A stretch of DNA of 64,000 nucleotides from Rouxiella sp. S1S-2 (GTDB lineage Bacteria; Pseudomonadota; Gammaproteobacteria; Enterobacterales; Enterobacteriaceae). The stretch is taken from NCBI RefSeq assembly GCF_009208105.1, contig NZ_WFKL01000001.1, forward strand, positions 2,480,001-2,544,000, in the 5' to 3' direction. This document shows positions 27,706 through 36,629 of the stretch, piece after piece. A program made the translations under genes and the position numbers. A model generated the notes under the pieces. That model was given only the letters and a program-made list of their open reading frames with translations. It had not been told where the DNA came from and made no database searches. Within the stretch, counting starts at the first letter, position 1. Every line of letters begins with the position of its first letter.

Positions 27706-29394
27706 ATGCTGTTACCTCGTAAGAAATTACTCGCCTTACTGGTTGCGACCTTTGCTATGCCAATAGCGCCGACGGTGTTTGCTCATGGCACGATTATCGA
27801 TCCTCCGTCGCGTCATAAAGTCTGCTATGACAAACATGGGCACTGGAACGGTACGTTAACTGGTGCATGTCGCGCGGCATTAGAAGCAAACGGGACAGGG
27901 GCTTTTGATAACTGGAATGGTTATACCGGCTTTGCCGTGTCTCCTCACGGAGTGGAACAGGCCAAAAAAGGTATCCCCAACGGAAAGCTTTGCTCAGGTA
28001 CTACCCCGTATGATGCTTTTAACCAGCCTCGTTCAGATTGGGAAACCAAAACGATCGAACCTGATGCGAATGGCATAGTGCAAATGAAGTATGTCCATAC
28101 AGCAATGCATTCGCCTTCCTTTATTGAGTTTTATATCAGTAAAAAGAACGTTGACGTTACCAAGAAAAAACTAGGTTGGGATGACGTTGAGCTAATCCAT
28201 ACGTTTAACATCCAGTCTGGAGATCTGAGTCCGACTCATACCATTAACGTTCCCATTCCAGAAGGCCGTACAGGTAAGAGCATCATCTTCACCCGCTGGC
28301 AGCGCATTGATCCTGCCGGCGAAGGTTTTTATGCCTGCAGTGATGTAAATATCACCGCACGCTCGGGTGCTGAAACCCCCGATCCAGACGATCAGCCGGG
28401 TGGTGAAGATGACGCGGTTCAGGGGCAGTGGTTTGAAAGCGGGAAATTCATTCAGAGTGAAAAAGTCGCCGTCGGTGATAAAGTTCGTTTCCGCATCATG
28501 GGCGGGGCAAAAGGCAATGAGCTGATAGATATCAAATTTCTGATCACCGAAAACAATCTTAAGGGTAATAAGTGGATTGCTAATTTGGCGAAGAAAATTA
28601 ACACCAATTATTCTAATGATGTGCTGATTGGTCAAATGACCGACAGCGGCGTGGTGGAATTTAATGGTAAAACCCCGCGCAAAAACAGTGTTTACTTAAA
28701 CAGCAAAACGAATGGGTTTGCTATCTCCATTATCAAAGCGGCGAACGAAGGGGATAATGGTTCTGAACAAGATGGCACTATTATCGTTGATGGCGCTTCC
28801 ATCATGGGTGTGCAAACGCTTAATCAGTTTGATCAAAATGGTACACCAAACCTTAAGTTGACTGTTAAGTCTGCGAAACAGACACGGTTAAACGTTAAAC
28901 TGATGGGGCCTTTGGGTATGGCTGCCTACGGCGGTGCTGCCATGCAGGCAGGTCAAGAGTATAATATTGATATTGAAGGTATTGATGGCAATACTAATAA
29001 CGTAGCAGGCAAGTACCAGCTGTTTATCAATGCCAATGATATCGAAAAAATTGTTGATATGACCTTCACCATGAATAACAAGCAGGCTCTTTCAAACGTG
29101 GGGAATATCCAGTCGACAGGAGCTGTCACTTCTGAGAAATTCCAGGTAGACGTCATGCAGGGCAAAAAAATCATTGAGCAGGCTACGCTAATGCTGCCTA
29201 AAGATAAGCTGGGTCATTATGACTGGCCTAAATTCTTGGCCGATGCTATCAATCAGCAGATGTTTAACGTGCGGGTGAAAACTAAAGATGCGGTAACGGG
29301 AGAAATGACGGGAGCGCCGACCTATAGCCAAGCTGCCAACCGTTTCATGGTACCAAATTCGCAATACACCGTGACCTATAAAAATATTAAATAA
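27706..29394 (+). CDS. AA10 lytic polysaccharide monooxygenase, GbpA-like
   Basis: The 562-residue protein has a 26-residue signal peptide ending TVFA, exposing His27 as the mature N-terminus, the first copper ligand of the histidine brace. His135 (in TAMHSPSFIEFYIS) aligns with the second ligand, and a Phe in GEGFYACSDV matches the axial residue of chitin-active enzymes. Residues about 225-340 resemble the second domain of GbpA; the rest (340-562) has no chitin-binding module that I recognise. AA10 enzymes oxidatively cleave chitin or cellulose. The gene stands alone behind a palindrome, with AAAAGGA as ribosome site. Confidence 0.9.
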   Translation: MLLPRKKLLALLVATFAMPIAPTVFAHGTIIDPPSRHKVCYDKHGHWNGTLTGACRAALEANGTGAFDNWNGYTGFAVSPHGVEQAKKGIPNGKLCSGTTPYDAFNQPRSDWETKTIEPDANGIVQMKYVHTAMHSPSFIEFYISKKNVDVTKKKLGWDDVELIHTFNIQSGDLSPTHTINVPIPEGRTGKSIIFTRWQRIDPAGEGFYACSDVNITARSGAETPDPDDQPGGEDDAVQGQWFESGKFIQSEKVAVGDKVRFRIMGGAKGNELIDIKFLITENNLKGNKWIANLAKKINTNYSNDVLIGQMTDSGVVEFNGKTPRKNSVYLNSKTNGFAISIIKAANEGDNGSEQDGTIIVDGASIMGVQTLNQFDQNGTPNLKLTVKSAKQTRLNVKLMGPLGMAAYGGAAMQAGQEYNIDIEGIDGNTNNVAGKYQLFINANDIEKIVDMTFTMNNKQALSNVGNIQSTGAVTSEKFQVDVMQGKKIIEQATLMLPKDKLGHYDWPKFLADAINQQMFNVRVKTKDAVTGEMTGAPTYSQAANRFMVPNSQYTVTYKNIK

Positions 29395-29480
29395 TCTTAT
29401 ATTCACGAGGCCGTAAAAACGAAAACGGTGTGTTATCAGCGCTGGTCTGTTGAGTATTCATCGGCAATGCGCTAATAGTC

Positions 29481-29512
29481 AAAAGGACGCATGATCTCTC
29501 ATGAGTCCTTTT
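29481..29512. terminator. Bidirectional terminator between LPMO gene and uspE
   Basis: AAAAGGAC (29481-29488) pairs with GTCCTTTT (29505-29512), with an inner ATGA/TCAT helix, followed by more T residues. It can serve both the rightward LPMO and leftward uspE transcripts. Confidence 0.85.
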
Positions 29513-29538
29513 TTTATCTCTGAGTTTCAGGTTGGTCG

Positions 29539-30498
29539 CTACTCGTCGTCGTGCTCTTCGATATCTTCTGCCGTTAACGGGCAAACGAAATCATCAGGTT
29601 TAATGGCCAGCAGGTCACATTTTAGATGGTCGATCACCTGTTCGGTAGTGTTACCGAGAAAGGCGGCAGACAGACCGGTGCGGCCGATAGCCCCCAGTAC
29701 CACGACGCCCGCCTGCAGGTGCTCCGCAAGGTCTGGGATGACCTCTTCTGGCAGGCCTTTTTCGACGTGAGTGTATTTTTCGTCTAGATGGAATTTCTGT
29801 CGTAGCGCCTTCATGGCAATCAAATGTTGACCGCGGATGGCGTCGTTATAAACGCTGGGATCAAAGTCAGGCAGTTCAATGGCAATATTAATCGGCGTAA
29901 CGGGGTAGGCACCGACCAGATGAACTTCCGTCTGATTAACGTGTGAGGCCAGCTCTATGCTCTCTTTAACCAGCTTGATATTAAGCGGGTCATGATAAGG
30001 CTCCTCGCTTGAGAGGTTAACTGCCACCACAGCCTTGCCGCCTTCGGGCCAGGGTTGGTCTTTCACCATCCACACGGGGCAAGGGCATTTACGCAGCAGA
30101 TTCCAGTCGGTCGGGGTGAAAATAACCGATTCGAGCCGGTCATGCTGGTGAGCCATTTTTAACAGTAGGTCATGTCCACCGTTGAGCACTTCATTAATGA
30201 TCGCTTCAAAGGGTTTGTTGTGCCACACCACTTTAATATCTATCTCTATCCCTGCTTCAACGTAGTAATGACATTGTTCTGCAATCCATGCGGTACGCTC
30301 ACTTATCACACCCTGGCGCATCGCTGTGCGCTCTTCAGGAGAAAGCATGGTGGTCATTTCATAGGAAAAGTCATAGATAGACAGAAAGGCTTTAATCTTC
30401 CCGCCGTTGCGTTGAACCAGATACACCGCGCGGCGAAGCGCCGGCTGATCGTCCTGGTTAGGGTCTATAGCGACCAGAAGGTTCTGATACTTGGCCAA
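29539..30498 (-). CDS. uspE: Universal stress protein E
   Basis: UspE is a tandem universal stress protein affecting stress resistance, motility and aggregation. The 319-residue protein has two USP domains (about 1-145 and 155-305), the second ending in the nucleotide-binding pattern [20 protein letters not shown]. It follows E. coli UspE closely from [21 protein letters not shown] (split here). The start codon is TTG at 30498, unusual but backed by a strong GGAGG 5 bases upstream. It lies downstream of fnr, as in E. coli. Confidence 0.97.
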   Translation of the reverse strand: MAKYQNLLVAIDPNQDDQPALRRAVYLVQRNGGKIKAFLSIYDFSYEMTTMLSPEERTAMRQGVISERTAWIAEQCHYYVEAGIEIDIKVVWHNKPFEAIINEVLNGGHDLLLKMAHQHDRLESVIFTPTDWNLLRKCPCPVWMVKDQPWPEGGKAVVAVNLSSEEPYHDPLNIKLVKESIELASHVNQTEVHLVGAYPVTPINIAIELPDFDPSVYNDAIRGQHLIAMKALRQKFHLDEKYTHVEKGLPEEVIPDLAEHLQAGVVVLGAIGRTGLSAAFLGNTTEQVIDHLKCDLLAIKPDDFVCPLTAEDIEEHDDE

Positions 30499-30814
30499 GG
30501 GAGCCTCCTTAATTCTGTGATTGAAAGCGCGTAGGGCGCCATTTTCTCAAGGAAAGTCAAAACCCTAACTATTCATTCAGTAAACACAAACTTAAGCCAA
30601 AACCTACTAAAAGAAAACTAAAAAGTGGTGGCGGGGAATATTGCTCATGCTTTTAAGAATTACCTTGATAATCGATCCAAAAAGTCAGCGCTATAGATAG
30701 AGAATAAACCAGGATGGGGAAACAAGACAGGTCACAAATTGAACCGGATCAATAAACTCAATCATTTATTGATCCGGTGCTACAGGTTGTAGAAAACCGG
30801 CAGATAAAGAGGTA
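30499..30814. other. uspE-fnr intergenic region
   Basis: No gene is visible. It contains the uspE ribosome site and presumably its promoter, and near the fnr end a perfect stem-loop, listed separately. Confidence 0.5.
30743..30778. terminator. Perfect 14-bp stem-loop downstream of fnr
   Basis: ACCGGATCAATAAA and TTTATTGATCCGGT pair perfectly around an 8-nt loop, 37 bases after the fnr stop. There is no strong U-run in either direction, so it may terminate inefficiently or protect the fnr mRNA 3' end. Confidence 0.55.
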
Positions 30815-31570
30815 TCAGGAAGCCAATGAGACGGGATGCCCTGCGAGCACCGACAGCGCGTTATGGTCTTCAATGGTAATGTATTTACCCTTAACGCTAA
30901 GCATGCCTGATTTCTGGAAACGACCGAGCAGGCGGCTAATGGTCTCAACCGTCAGTCCGAGATAGTTGCCGATATCACCACGGGTCATCGTTAGGCGAAA
31001 CTCACGTTGCGAGAAACCACGTTGGGCAAATCGACGCGCAAGATTATAGATGAAGGCCGACAAACGCTCTTCCGCATTCTTTTTCGACAGCAGCAGGATC
31101 ATGTCCTGATCGCCTTTGATCTCACCGCTCATCAAACGCATCATTTGCTGACGCAGTTTAGGCATTTTACCCGAAAGGTCATCAACGGTTTCAAACGGAA
31201 TTTCACAGACCATTGAAGTCTCGAGCGCCTGGGCAAAGCTTGGATGCTGCACAGTCGCAATGGCATCAAAGCCCACTAAATCCCCCGCCAGATGAAAACC
31301 AGTTATTTGCTCATCACCTTGTTCAGTGATGGTATAGCTTTTAATGGTACCTGAACGAATAGCATAGAGAGACTTAAGCTCGTCACCGGCTTTAAAAAGC
31401 GTTTGGCCTTTCTGGATCGGTTTCTTACGCTCAATGATGTTATCGAGTTGATCGAGTTCGTGTTCATTTAAGGTGAAGGGAATACACAGTTGACTAATGC
31501 TGCAGTCTTGGCAGTGGATTGCACAACCACCAGATTGGATACGACGAATAATACGCTTTTCCGTGATCAT
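30815..31570 (-). CDS. fnr: Anaerobic global regulator FNR
   Basis: FNR senses oxygen through a [4Fe-4S] cluster and switches genes for anaerobic metabolism. The 251-residue protein carries the N-terminal cysteines in [16 protein letters not shown] plus the internal Cys in [10 protein letters not shown], and the recognition helix [17 protein letters not shown]. It is nearly identical to E. coli FNR over most of its length. The ATG at 31570 fits the homologue; the frame is open 42 bases further upstream. An FNR box lies 20 bases upstream, supporting autoregulation. Confidence 0.98.
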   Translation of the reverse strand: MITEKRIIRRIQSGGCAIHCQDCSISQLCIPFTLNEHELDQLDNIIERKKPIQKGQTLFKAGDELKSLYAIRSGTIKSYTITEQGDEQITGFHLAGDLVGFDAIATVQHPSFAQALETSMVCEIPFETVDDLSGKMPKLRQQMMRLMSGEIKGDQDMILLLSKKNAEERLSAFIYNLARRFAQRGFSQREFRLTMTRGDIGNYLGLTVETISRLLGRFQKSGMLSVKGKYITIEDHNALSVLAGHPVSLAS

Positions 31571-31589
31571 AGGTTTCGCTCTCGCAATA

Positions 31590-31603
31590 TTGATATGCGT
31601 CAA
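31590..31603. promoter_or_regulatory. FNR box in the fnr promoter
   Basis: TTGATATGCGTCAA matches the FNR/CRP-family consensus TTGATNNNNATCAA at 9 of 10 defined bases. It is centred about 26 bases before the fnr start codon, in keeping with the autorepression known for E. coli fnr. Confidence 0.75.
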
Positions 31604-31619
31604 TTTTAACATCTTTTAC

Positions 31620-32158
31620 CGGAACTGATAAGTGGAAGATTTGTTTTGGCACGGGTATTTACTTAAAAACCACGATTTTTAAAGGGTTTTTTTTAATTAT
31701 TTATCAATCTGAGCGCAAATAAAGCACGGTAATGCGAATGAGATGAGAAGAAATATATAAAACCAGTTTAATTTTCTGCATTTTTTTTGCCTGTCTGACG
31801 AGGGTAATGATCAGGAGGAGGTAAATTTATTGCTATAAAACACAATAAAACAGGTTGATTATATATACATTAAAATCATGCATTTAGGTCATTATCTTTT
31901 TTGTGACAATATCTGTGCCAAAAATGAGGAACAATCGTTTTTTTTGTGATGTTGATTTTAATTGTTACTACAATGTTATTTGTCGGGTGCTTGAGCTAGG
32001 TTCGGTAATTAACCTTTCGTAAACAAAAGCAAAGGCATCAGACTGCTAATTGACAGCTTTTTTGGAAAGAATGGGGTTATTATTTTTGCTAAAGTTTATT
32101 CCAAACGTTTAGAAAAAGCGTAGGCCAGCAAATAATTCATACGGGGAGAGGGTGATCG
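31620..32158. other. AT-rich region between fnr and the glucosylglycerate operon
   Basis: About 540 bases of strikingly AT-rich sequence with many T- and A-runs and no frame above 60 codons. The fnr promoter lies at its left edge. No tRNA, repeat unit or hairpin-plus-T-run that would mark an sRNA end is visible. A tiny frame with a good ribosome site follows at 32159. Confidence 0.4.
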
Positions 32159-32227
32159 ATGTGTGCTAATAATCTGCAACAACTAACAGCTCATCGCGTC
32201 CCTGTGATGAGCTGCAAGGCTAATTAA
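32159..32227 (+). CDS. Candidate 22-residue peptide (uncertain)
   Basis: An ATG preceded by the purine-rich GGGGAGAGGG opens a 22-codon frame beginning MCANNLQQLTAH and ending in TAA, overlapping the gpgS stop region convergently. A 9-bp hairpin lies inside the frame. The peptide is soluble and rich in Asn, Gln and Cys and matches nothing I know. The ribosome site is its only strong support; it may be chance. Confidence 0.25.
   Translation: MCANNLQQLTAHRVPVMSCKAN
32187..32214 (-). terminator. Putative terminator hairpin after gpgS
   Basis: CAGCTCATC pairs with GATGAGCTG around a 10-nt loop, 10 bases after the gpgS stop on the minus strand, followed by a weakly U-rich TTAGTTGTT. Confidence 0.5.
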
Positions 32228-33444
32228 ACATTGCCTTTATTATCTTCTTCAACAGCATCGTGCAGGCGCTCAAGCATGTCGGGGAATGCAGACTGAACGC
32301 GGCTCCAGCTTGGAATAAACGGTTTTTCACTAGGCGTATCAACGAAGGCCAGACCGGCTTCCATAATCGCGCCTGAAAACAGTTCAACCGCCGACTCTTC
32401 ACTGTGGCGGTCAAATTTAAGTCCATTCATTTTGGCGTCGTGCTCAAAACCATCAATCATATCCAGCGCATTGCGGTAATAGGTCGCTTTCAGCACCCGG
32501 AAAGACTCGGCGGTAATGGGCACGCCTAAAATCGCCATCTTACGATATAGCGCCTTGGTAATATCAATACTCATGCGTTGCAGGCCGTTGCTGGCGTCTT
32601 CTTCCGACATTGGCTGATGTTTGTGGTCATAGTTGTCGGCAATATCCACCTGACAAATACGCTTGGTGGCCGTATTACGGTGCAGCTCGGAGAGTACGCC
32701 GATTTCCAAACCCCAGTCGCTCGGGATGCGCAGGTCGTTAAGCACATGAGTGCGCATGGCGAATTCGCCGGAAAGTGGATAGCGGAAGCTGCGTAAATAC
32801 TCCAAAAATTCTGACTTTCCGTAGACAATTTGCAGCGATTTGAGCAGCGGGAACACCAGTAAGCGACCTACGCGACCGTTAAATTTGCCGTCGGCGACGC
32901 GCGCGTAATACCCTTTGCAGAAGTCATAATGGAAGTTGGGGTTCGCTACCGGATACATCAAGCGTGCCAGCATTTCACGGGTATAAGTGACAATGTCACA
33001 GTCGTGCAAACCTACGACTGTCGTGCGCCGCGATGCGAGCGTATAGCCCACACAGAACCACACATTGCGCCCCTTGCCGGGTTCCATTGGCGACAAGTTC
33101 TCTTTTTTAAGCTCCTCGTCAAGCGCCTTGAGGCGCGGGCCGTCGTTCCACAAAATTCGATGACGCTGGGGAAGTCGAGAGAAGAATTCACGGGCAAACA
33201 AGAACTGATCGCGGTCGGCGCGATCCAGACCAATGACAATTTCCTCCAGATAAGGCACCTTGGTCAGCTCGTCGACAATCTTGCTCAGGGCCGGACCCTC
33301 AAGCTCAGAGAACAGCGACGGCAGTATAAGGCCCATCGAGCGGCGACCCGAGAACACTTGCAGGTCATATTCCAGTTCTTCTAATTTTCTTTTCGTCAAA
33401 TTGTGAAAATTAGTGATGACGCCATCCTGATAAAAGTCGCTCAT
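32224..33444 (-). CDS. gpgS: Glucosyl-3-phosphoglycerate synthase
   Basis: The 406-residue protein resembles GT81-type glucosyl-3-phosphoglycerate synthases: N-terminal MSDFYQDGVITNFHNL, a GT-A nucleotide-sugar region (VIGLDRADRDQF), a metal-binding acidic motif HDCDIV near residue 150, and conserved SGEFAMRTHVLNDLRIPSDWG. It would transfer glucose from an NDP-glucose to 3-phosphoglycerate. The ATG at 33444 has GAGG 5 bases upstream. It follows its likely phosphatase partner by 40 bases. Product glucosylglycerate is a compatible solute reported in Dickeya (Erwinia) chrysanthemi under salt and nitrogen stress. A mannosyl activity cannot be wholly excluded. Confidence 0.85.
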   Translation of the reverse strand: MSDFYQDGVITNFHNLTKRKLEELEYDLQVFSGRRSMGLILPSLFSELEGPALSKIVDELTKVPYLEEIVIGLDRADRDQFLFAREFFSRLPQRHRILWNDGPRLKALDEELKKENLSPMEPGKGRNVWFCVGYTLASRRTTVVGLHDCDIVTYTREMLARLMYPVANPNFHYDFCKGYYARVADGKFNGRVGRLLVFPLLKSLQIVYGKSEFLEYLRSFRYPLSGEFAMRTHVLNDLRIPSDWGLEIGVLSELHRNTATKRICQVDIADNYDHKHQPMSEEDASNGLQRMSIDITKALYRKMAILGVPITAESFRVLKATYYRNALDMIDGFEHDAKMNGLKFDRHSEESAVELFSGAIMEAGLAFVDTPSEKPFIPSWSRVQSAFPDMLERLHDAVEEDNKGNV

Positions 33445-33484
33445 AGGAACCTCAATCTTAATAATCAAAAAGTTAAAAGAAAAA

Positions 33485-34294
33485 TCAAAGACGAATATAA
33501 TGGTCTAAACCCTGCTTCCAACCTTCTGGACCACGTTGCGTGGTGCGAAAAGCGTGTTCTTCATTTTCAAGTGTCATGGCGTGTGGGTGGTGCCCAAGAA
33601 TAACCACCGCACAGTGTGTTGCATTAAGCATACCAATATCATTGGGGCCATCGCCCAGGCTAATGCTGAGCACTGGCTTGCCAGATTGCTGCTCATACTG
33701 CTCGCTCAGCCACTTGACCGCCGGGCCTTTACCGGCATCTTTGCCCATCACGTGCCAGAAGCGGCCGCCGCGAGTAAGTGCCAGATTTTCCTCATGCAGA
33801 TATTTTTCGAATCGAGCAAAATCGAGGTCATTACCGAACCAGATGAGGGGTTCGGATGCCTCACGCTGCATGGCCAGTTTGGCGTTTTCTAATTTAAGTC
33901 CGGTCCAGTCCACGACCTGTTGTGTGCTAACGTCGCCAAAACCTCTAAATTCAAAGTCATATCTCTGGCGGAGGTTAATCAGAGTGCGGCGGATGTCCTC
34001 ATAAGAGGTGCCATTAAAGTGTCCGGTCGAGTTATCTTTTTCGCCGTGCCAATCGCTTGGCAGGCTAATCGTCGCGCCATTTTCTGCAATAAAGGGATGC
34101 TGAGTCAGCCTAAGCTGTTGTTGCAACTGAGCGACCTCGGCAGCCGTTTTGCTGGTGGTCAAGATTACCGGCACCTGCGCCGCACTCAGTCGGTCGAGCC
34201 ATTCCTGTGCCGGCTGCCAACTGTAGGTGTGATGGTCGAGCAGCGACCCGTCAAGGTCTGTAAATACAAGAAGATTGTCATCAAGGTACGGCAT
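33485..34294 (-). CDS. Glucosyl-/mannosyl-3-phosphoglycerate phosphatase (HAD IIB)
   Basis: The 269-residue protein has HAD motif I TDLDGSLLDHHTY, motif II LTTSK, and motif III/IV GDGPNDIGML, with the MPGP-family residues (FIAENGATI, FGDVSTQQVVDWTGL). It is related to E. coli YedP. Paired with the synthase gene, it would remove phosphate from glucosyl-3-phosphoglycerate to yield glucosylglycerate. It is first in the operon; ATG 34294 is preceded by GAGGAG. Confidence 0.88.
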   Translation of the reverse strand: MPYLDDNLLVFTDLDGSLLDHHTYSWQPAQEWLDRLSAAQVPVILTTSKTAAEVAQLQQQLRLTQHPFIAENGATISLPSDWHGEKDNSTGHFNGTSYEDIRRTLINLRQRYDFEFRGFGDVSTQQVVDWTGLKLENAKLAMQREASEPLIWFGNDLDFARFEKYLHEENLALTRGGRFWHVMGKDAGKGPAVKWLSEQYEQQSGKPVLSISLGDGPNDIGMLNATHCAVVILGHHPHAMTLENEEHAFRTTQRGPEGWKQGLDHYIRL

Positions 34295-34597
34295 TGTTTC
34301 TCCTCAATTTGAATGGAAACAAAGAGGACACTGAATCTTAATCTCTCTGCTCCAACGGTTAAGTATATACCTAATTTAATAACCCACTTTTTTGAACATG
34401 AAATAACAGGCCGAGTTACAGGGAGTTATGCGCAACGGTCTGCCCGTGAACCCGGGATCTACGTGTGAAATATTGCAGCTGGCCGGTTTTTCTATACACT
34501 CAGTTTTATGACCCTCGTTGCTCGCGAACGTGCTTTATAGCGGGCTTAAAGTGGCGCTGTGTGGTTTAAATAAAGGGATAAATCGGGGAGGCAAGCG
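34295..34597. promoter_or_regulatory. Divergent promoter region, phosphoglycerate phosphatase gene / smrA
   Basis: No gene seen in this 303-base gap. A TATACT-like element (in TTAGGTATATACTTAACC on the minus strand) could serve the glucosylglycerate operon. I looked for a sigma-54 GG-N10-GC element and for a McaS-like sRNA and found neither. Confidence 0.35.
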
Positions 34598-35173
34598 ATG
34601 AAAAATGATGACCAGAATGAGGGTCTTCTGTTCTTTCAGGAAATGGCTGACGTGCAGAAACTCTCAGATAATAATCAGGTAGTTTATTTAAAAAATCAGC
34701 ATAAAACGGCCAAAGTGCAGGATCCAGAACTGACGCAGCCTGAAAATATTCTGACCACCGGATTTCTTGATATTATTGAGTGTGCTACTCCTCTTGAATA
34801 CAAGCAGCCCGGTGTACAGCAGGGCGTGCTCGACAAACTGCGCCAGGGTAAATATCCGCTCGAGGCGAGTCTTAATCTGTTACGCAAACCGGTAGAGACC
34901 TGCCGCCAGGAGTTGTTTAGCTTCTTTCTGCAGGCGCAGGCACGAAGCCTGCGGACCTTGCTGGTGGTGCACGGGCGCGGAAGGCACGATCAGAGTCACG
35001 CTAACATTGTGCGCAGCTACCTCGCCAAATGGCTAAAACAGCTCGATGAGGTTCAGGCGTTCAGCGTGGCTGTTGGCAAAGACGGTGGCGCGGGAGCCTG
35101 CTACATTGCCTTGAAAAAATCCGCCGAAGCCAAACAGGAAAATTGGGAGCGGCATGCTAAACGCAGCCGTTAA
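34598..35173 (+). CDS. smrA: Smr-domain endonuclease, SmrA/YdaL-like
   Basis: The 191-residue protein ends with a Small MutS Related domain (about 95-175) showing LLVVHGRGRHDQSH and GAGACYIAL, the HGxG motif being conserved. An N-terminal region contains the LDxR-like substitute typical of SmrA/SmrB (YPLEASLNLLRKPVETCRQ). Relatives cleave mRNA of collided ribosomes (SmrB) or nick DNA. E. coli ydaL is the apparent orthologue. Ribosome site GGGGAGG is strong. Confidence 0.88.
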   Translation: MKNDDQNEGLLFFQEMADVQKLSDNNQVVYLKNQHKTAKVQDPELTQPENILTTGFLDIIECATPLEYKQPGVQQGVLDKLRQGKYPLEASLNLLRKPVETCRQELFSFFLQAQARSLRTLLVVHGRGRHDQSHANIVRSYLAKWLKQLDEVQAFSVAVGKDGGAGACYIALKKSAEAKQENWERHAKRSR

Positions 35174-35306
35174 CTGTTTATTAAACGAAAGAAAACTTAA
35201 CGCAATACTGCGTTCGTCGTTAACGCCGGGTTTAGTTTGGGTTGTATAATGTGTGCCGATAAATTTTGGTATCACATTAATCCTGCGTTTTGCTAAGTGA
35301 GTTTTC

Positions 35307-36353
35307 ATGTTGTTCACACGCCACCTTCTTTCTGCCCCAGCCATTCTTGGCTGCGCGGTTCTACTCAGCGCCTGCGGTCCGGACAAAGACGCGCCGCAGT
35401 CTGTGGTTATCACAGGGAAAACCATGGGCACCTATTATCGGGTCAGCGTGGTAGGACTCGATAAAAGCCGTGAACCGCAATTGCGCCAGCAGATTGAAGA
35501 CCAGCTTAAAGAAGACGACCACGAACTCTCGACCTATAAAAACGATTCCGTACTCTCACGCTTTAATCAATACAGCGGTACCGAGCCGCAGCCGATCAGC
35601 TCAGGCATGGCCGATGCGATTATTACTTCGTTGAGAATAGGGCAAAAAACGGGTGGGGCGATGGATATTACCGTGGGTCCGCTGGTTAACCTATGGGGAT
35701 TTGGCCCGACCAAAGAGCCGATTAAGATGCCGACGCAGCAACAGATTGATACCGCCAAGGGCGAAATCGGTCTGCAGCATCTAAAAGTGATTCAGCAGTA
35801 CGACGGTGACTATTTGCAAAAAGATAAGCCCGACATGTATGTCGATTTATCCACCGTAGGTGAAGGTTATGCCACAGACCATCTGGCGCGGCTGGTTGAG
35901 GCCAACGGTATCAGTGATTATCTGGTGTCGGTCGGCGGTGCCGTAGTGTCTCGTGGTAAAAATCCAGAAGGTAAAACGTGGCAGGTGGCAATTCAAAAGC
36001 CCACCGACAAAGAAGATGCGGTGCAGGCGATTGTCGATTTGCAGGGCATGGGCATCAGCACCTCTGGCAGCTATCGCAACTATTATGAACTCGACGGAAA
36101 ACGCCTTTCGCACATTATCGATCCCGCTACTGGACGTCCTATCACGCATAAACTGGTTTCGGCCACGGTCATTGCCTCCTCTGCGCTAGAGGCCGACGGT
36201 TGGGACACGGGTCTAATGGTGCTGGGGACTAAAAAGGCCTTGGCGCTGGCGGAGAAAGAGCATTTGGCGGTCTATTTAATCACCAAGGAAGGCGATGGCT
36301 TTAAAACCACTATGACCCCTCAGTTCAAGGCGTACCTGCGCAAGGCCGACTAA
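35307..36353 (+). CDS. apbE: FAD:protein FMN transferase ApbE
   Basis: ApbE attaches FMN covalently to Thr/Ser of target flavoproteins such as NqrC/RnfG. The 348-residue lipoprotein has lipobox LLSAC (Cys near 22), GKTMGTYYRV, the VDLSTVGEGYATD flavin-binding segment, and the C-terminal HIIDPATGRPI and metal-binding DGWDTGLMVLG. It acts in the periplasm. It stands alone between smrA and pbpG. Confidence 0.96.
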   Translation: MLFTRHLLSAPAILGCAVLLSACGPDKDAPQSVVITGKTMGTYYRVSVVGLDKSREPQLRQQIEDQLKEDDHELSTYKNDSVLSRFNQYSGTEPQPISSGMADAIITSLRIGQKTGGAMDITVGPLVNLWGFGPTKEPIKMPTQQQIDTAKGEIGLQHLKVIQQYDGDYLQKDKPDMYVDLSTVGEGYATDHLARLVEANGISDYLVSVGGAVVSRGKNPEGKTWQVAIQKPTDKEDAVQAIVDLQGMGISTSGSYRNYYELDGKRLSHIIDPATGRPITHKLVSATVIASSALEADGWDTGLMVLGTKKALALAEKEHLAVYLITKEGDGFKTTMTPQFKAYLRKAD

Positions 36354-36386
36354 CCGGCTGCATTATGTTCTAAGAACACTCTTAAA

Positions 36387-36419
36387 AATAACCCGCAGTG
36401 CCTTTATTTGCGGGTTATT
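36387..36419 (+). terminator. Terminator after apbE
   Basis: AATAACCCGCA pairs with TGCGGGTTATT, an 11-bp stem with an 11-nt loop, 34 bases after the apbE stop. The tail is AT-rich but short on T. Confidence 0.7.
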
Positions 36420-36629
36420 AGCGTAACAAACCGATTTTTTTACAATTTACCTTTTGGTCGGTTACGACAAGTTGGGCAGTATCTGTTTTCAGGGGAGCAT
36501 TTTTTTCTCGGCATATTCCAGCTTCACCGCTGCAGATTTGCTGTGAAAAAAGAGTTATCCCTACATTGTCTTCAAAGAAGCGGCTGTTTTCTACGTTGCT
36601 GAAGTCACAAACTCATCTTTAAACGTTTT

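Noticed and set aside
34295..34597. A McaS-like sRNA upstream of smrA, where E. coli has mcaS beside ydaL
   Set aside because: No recognisable McaS sequence or hairpin followed by a T-run was found.
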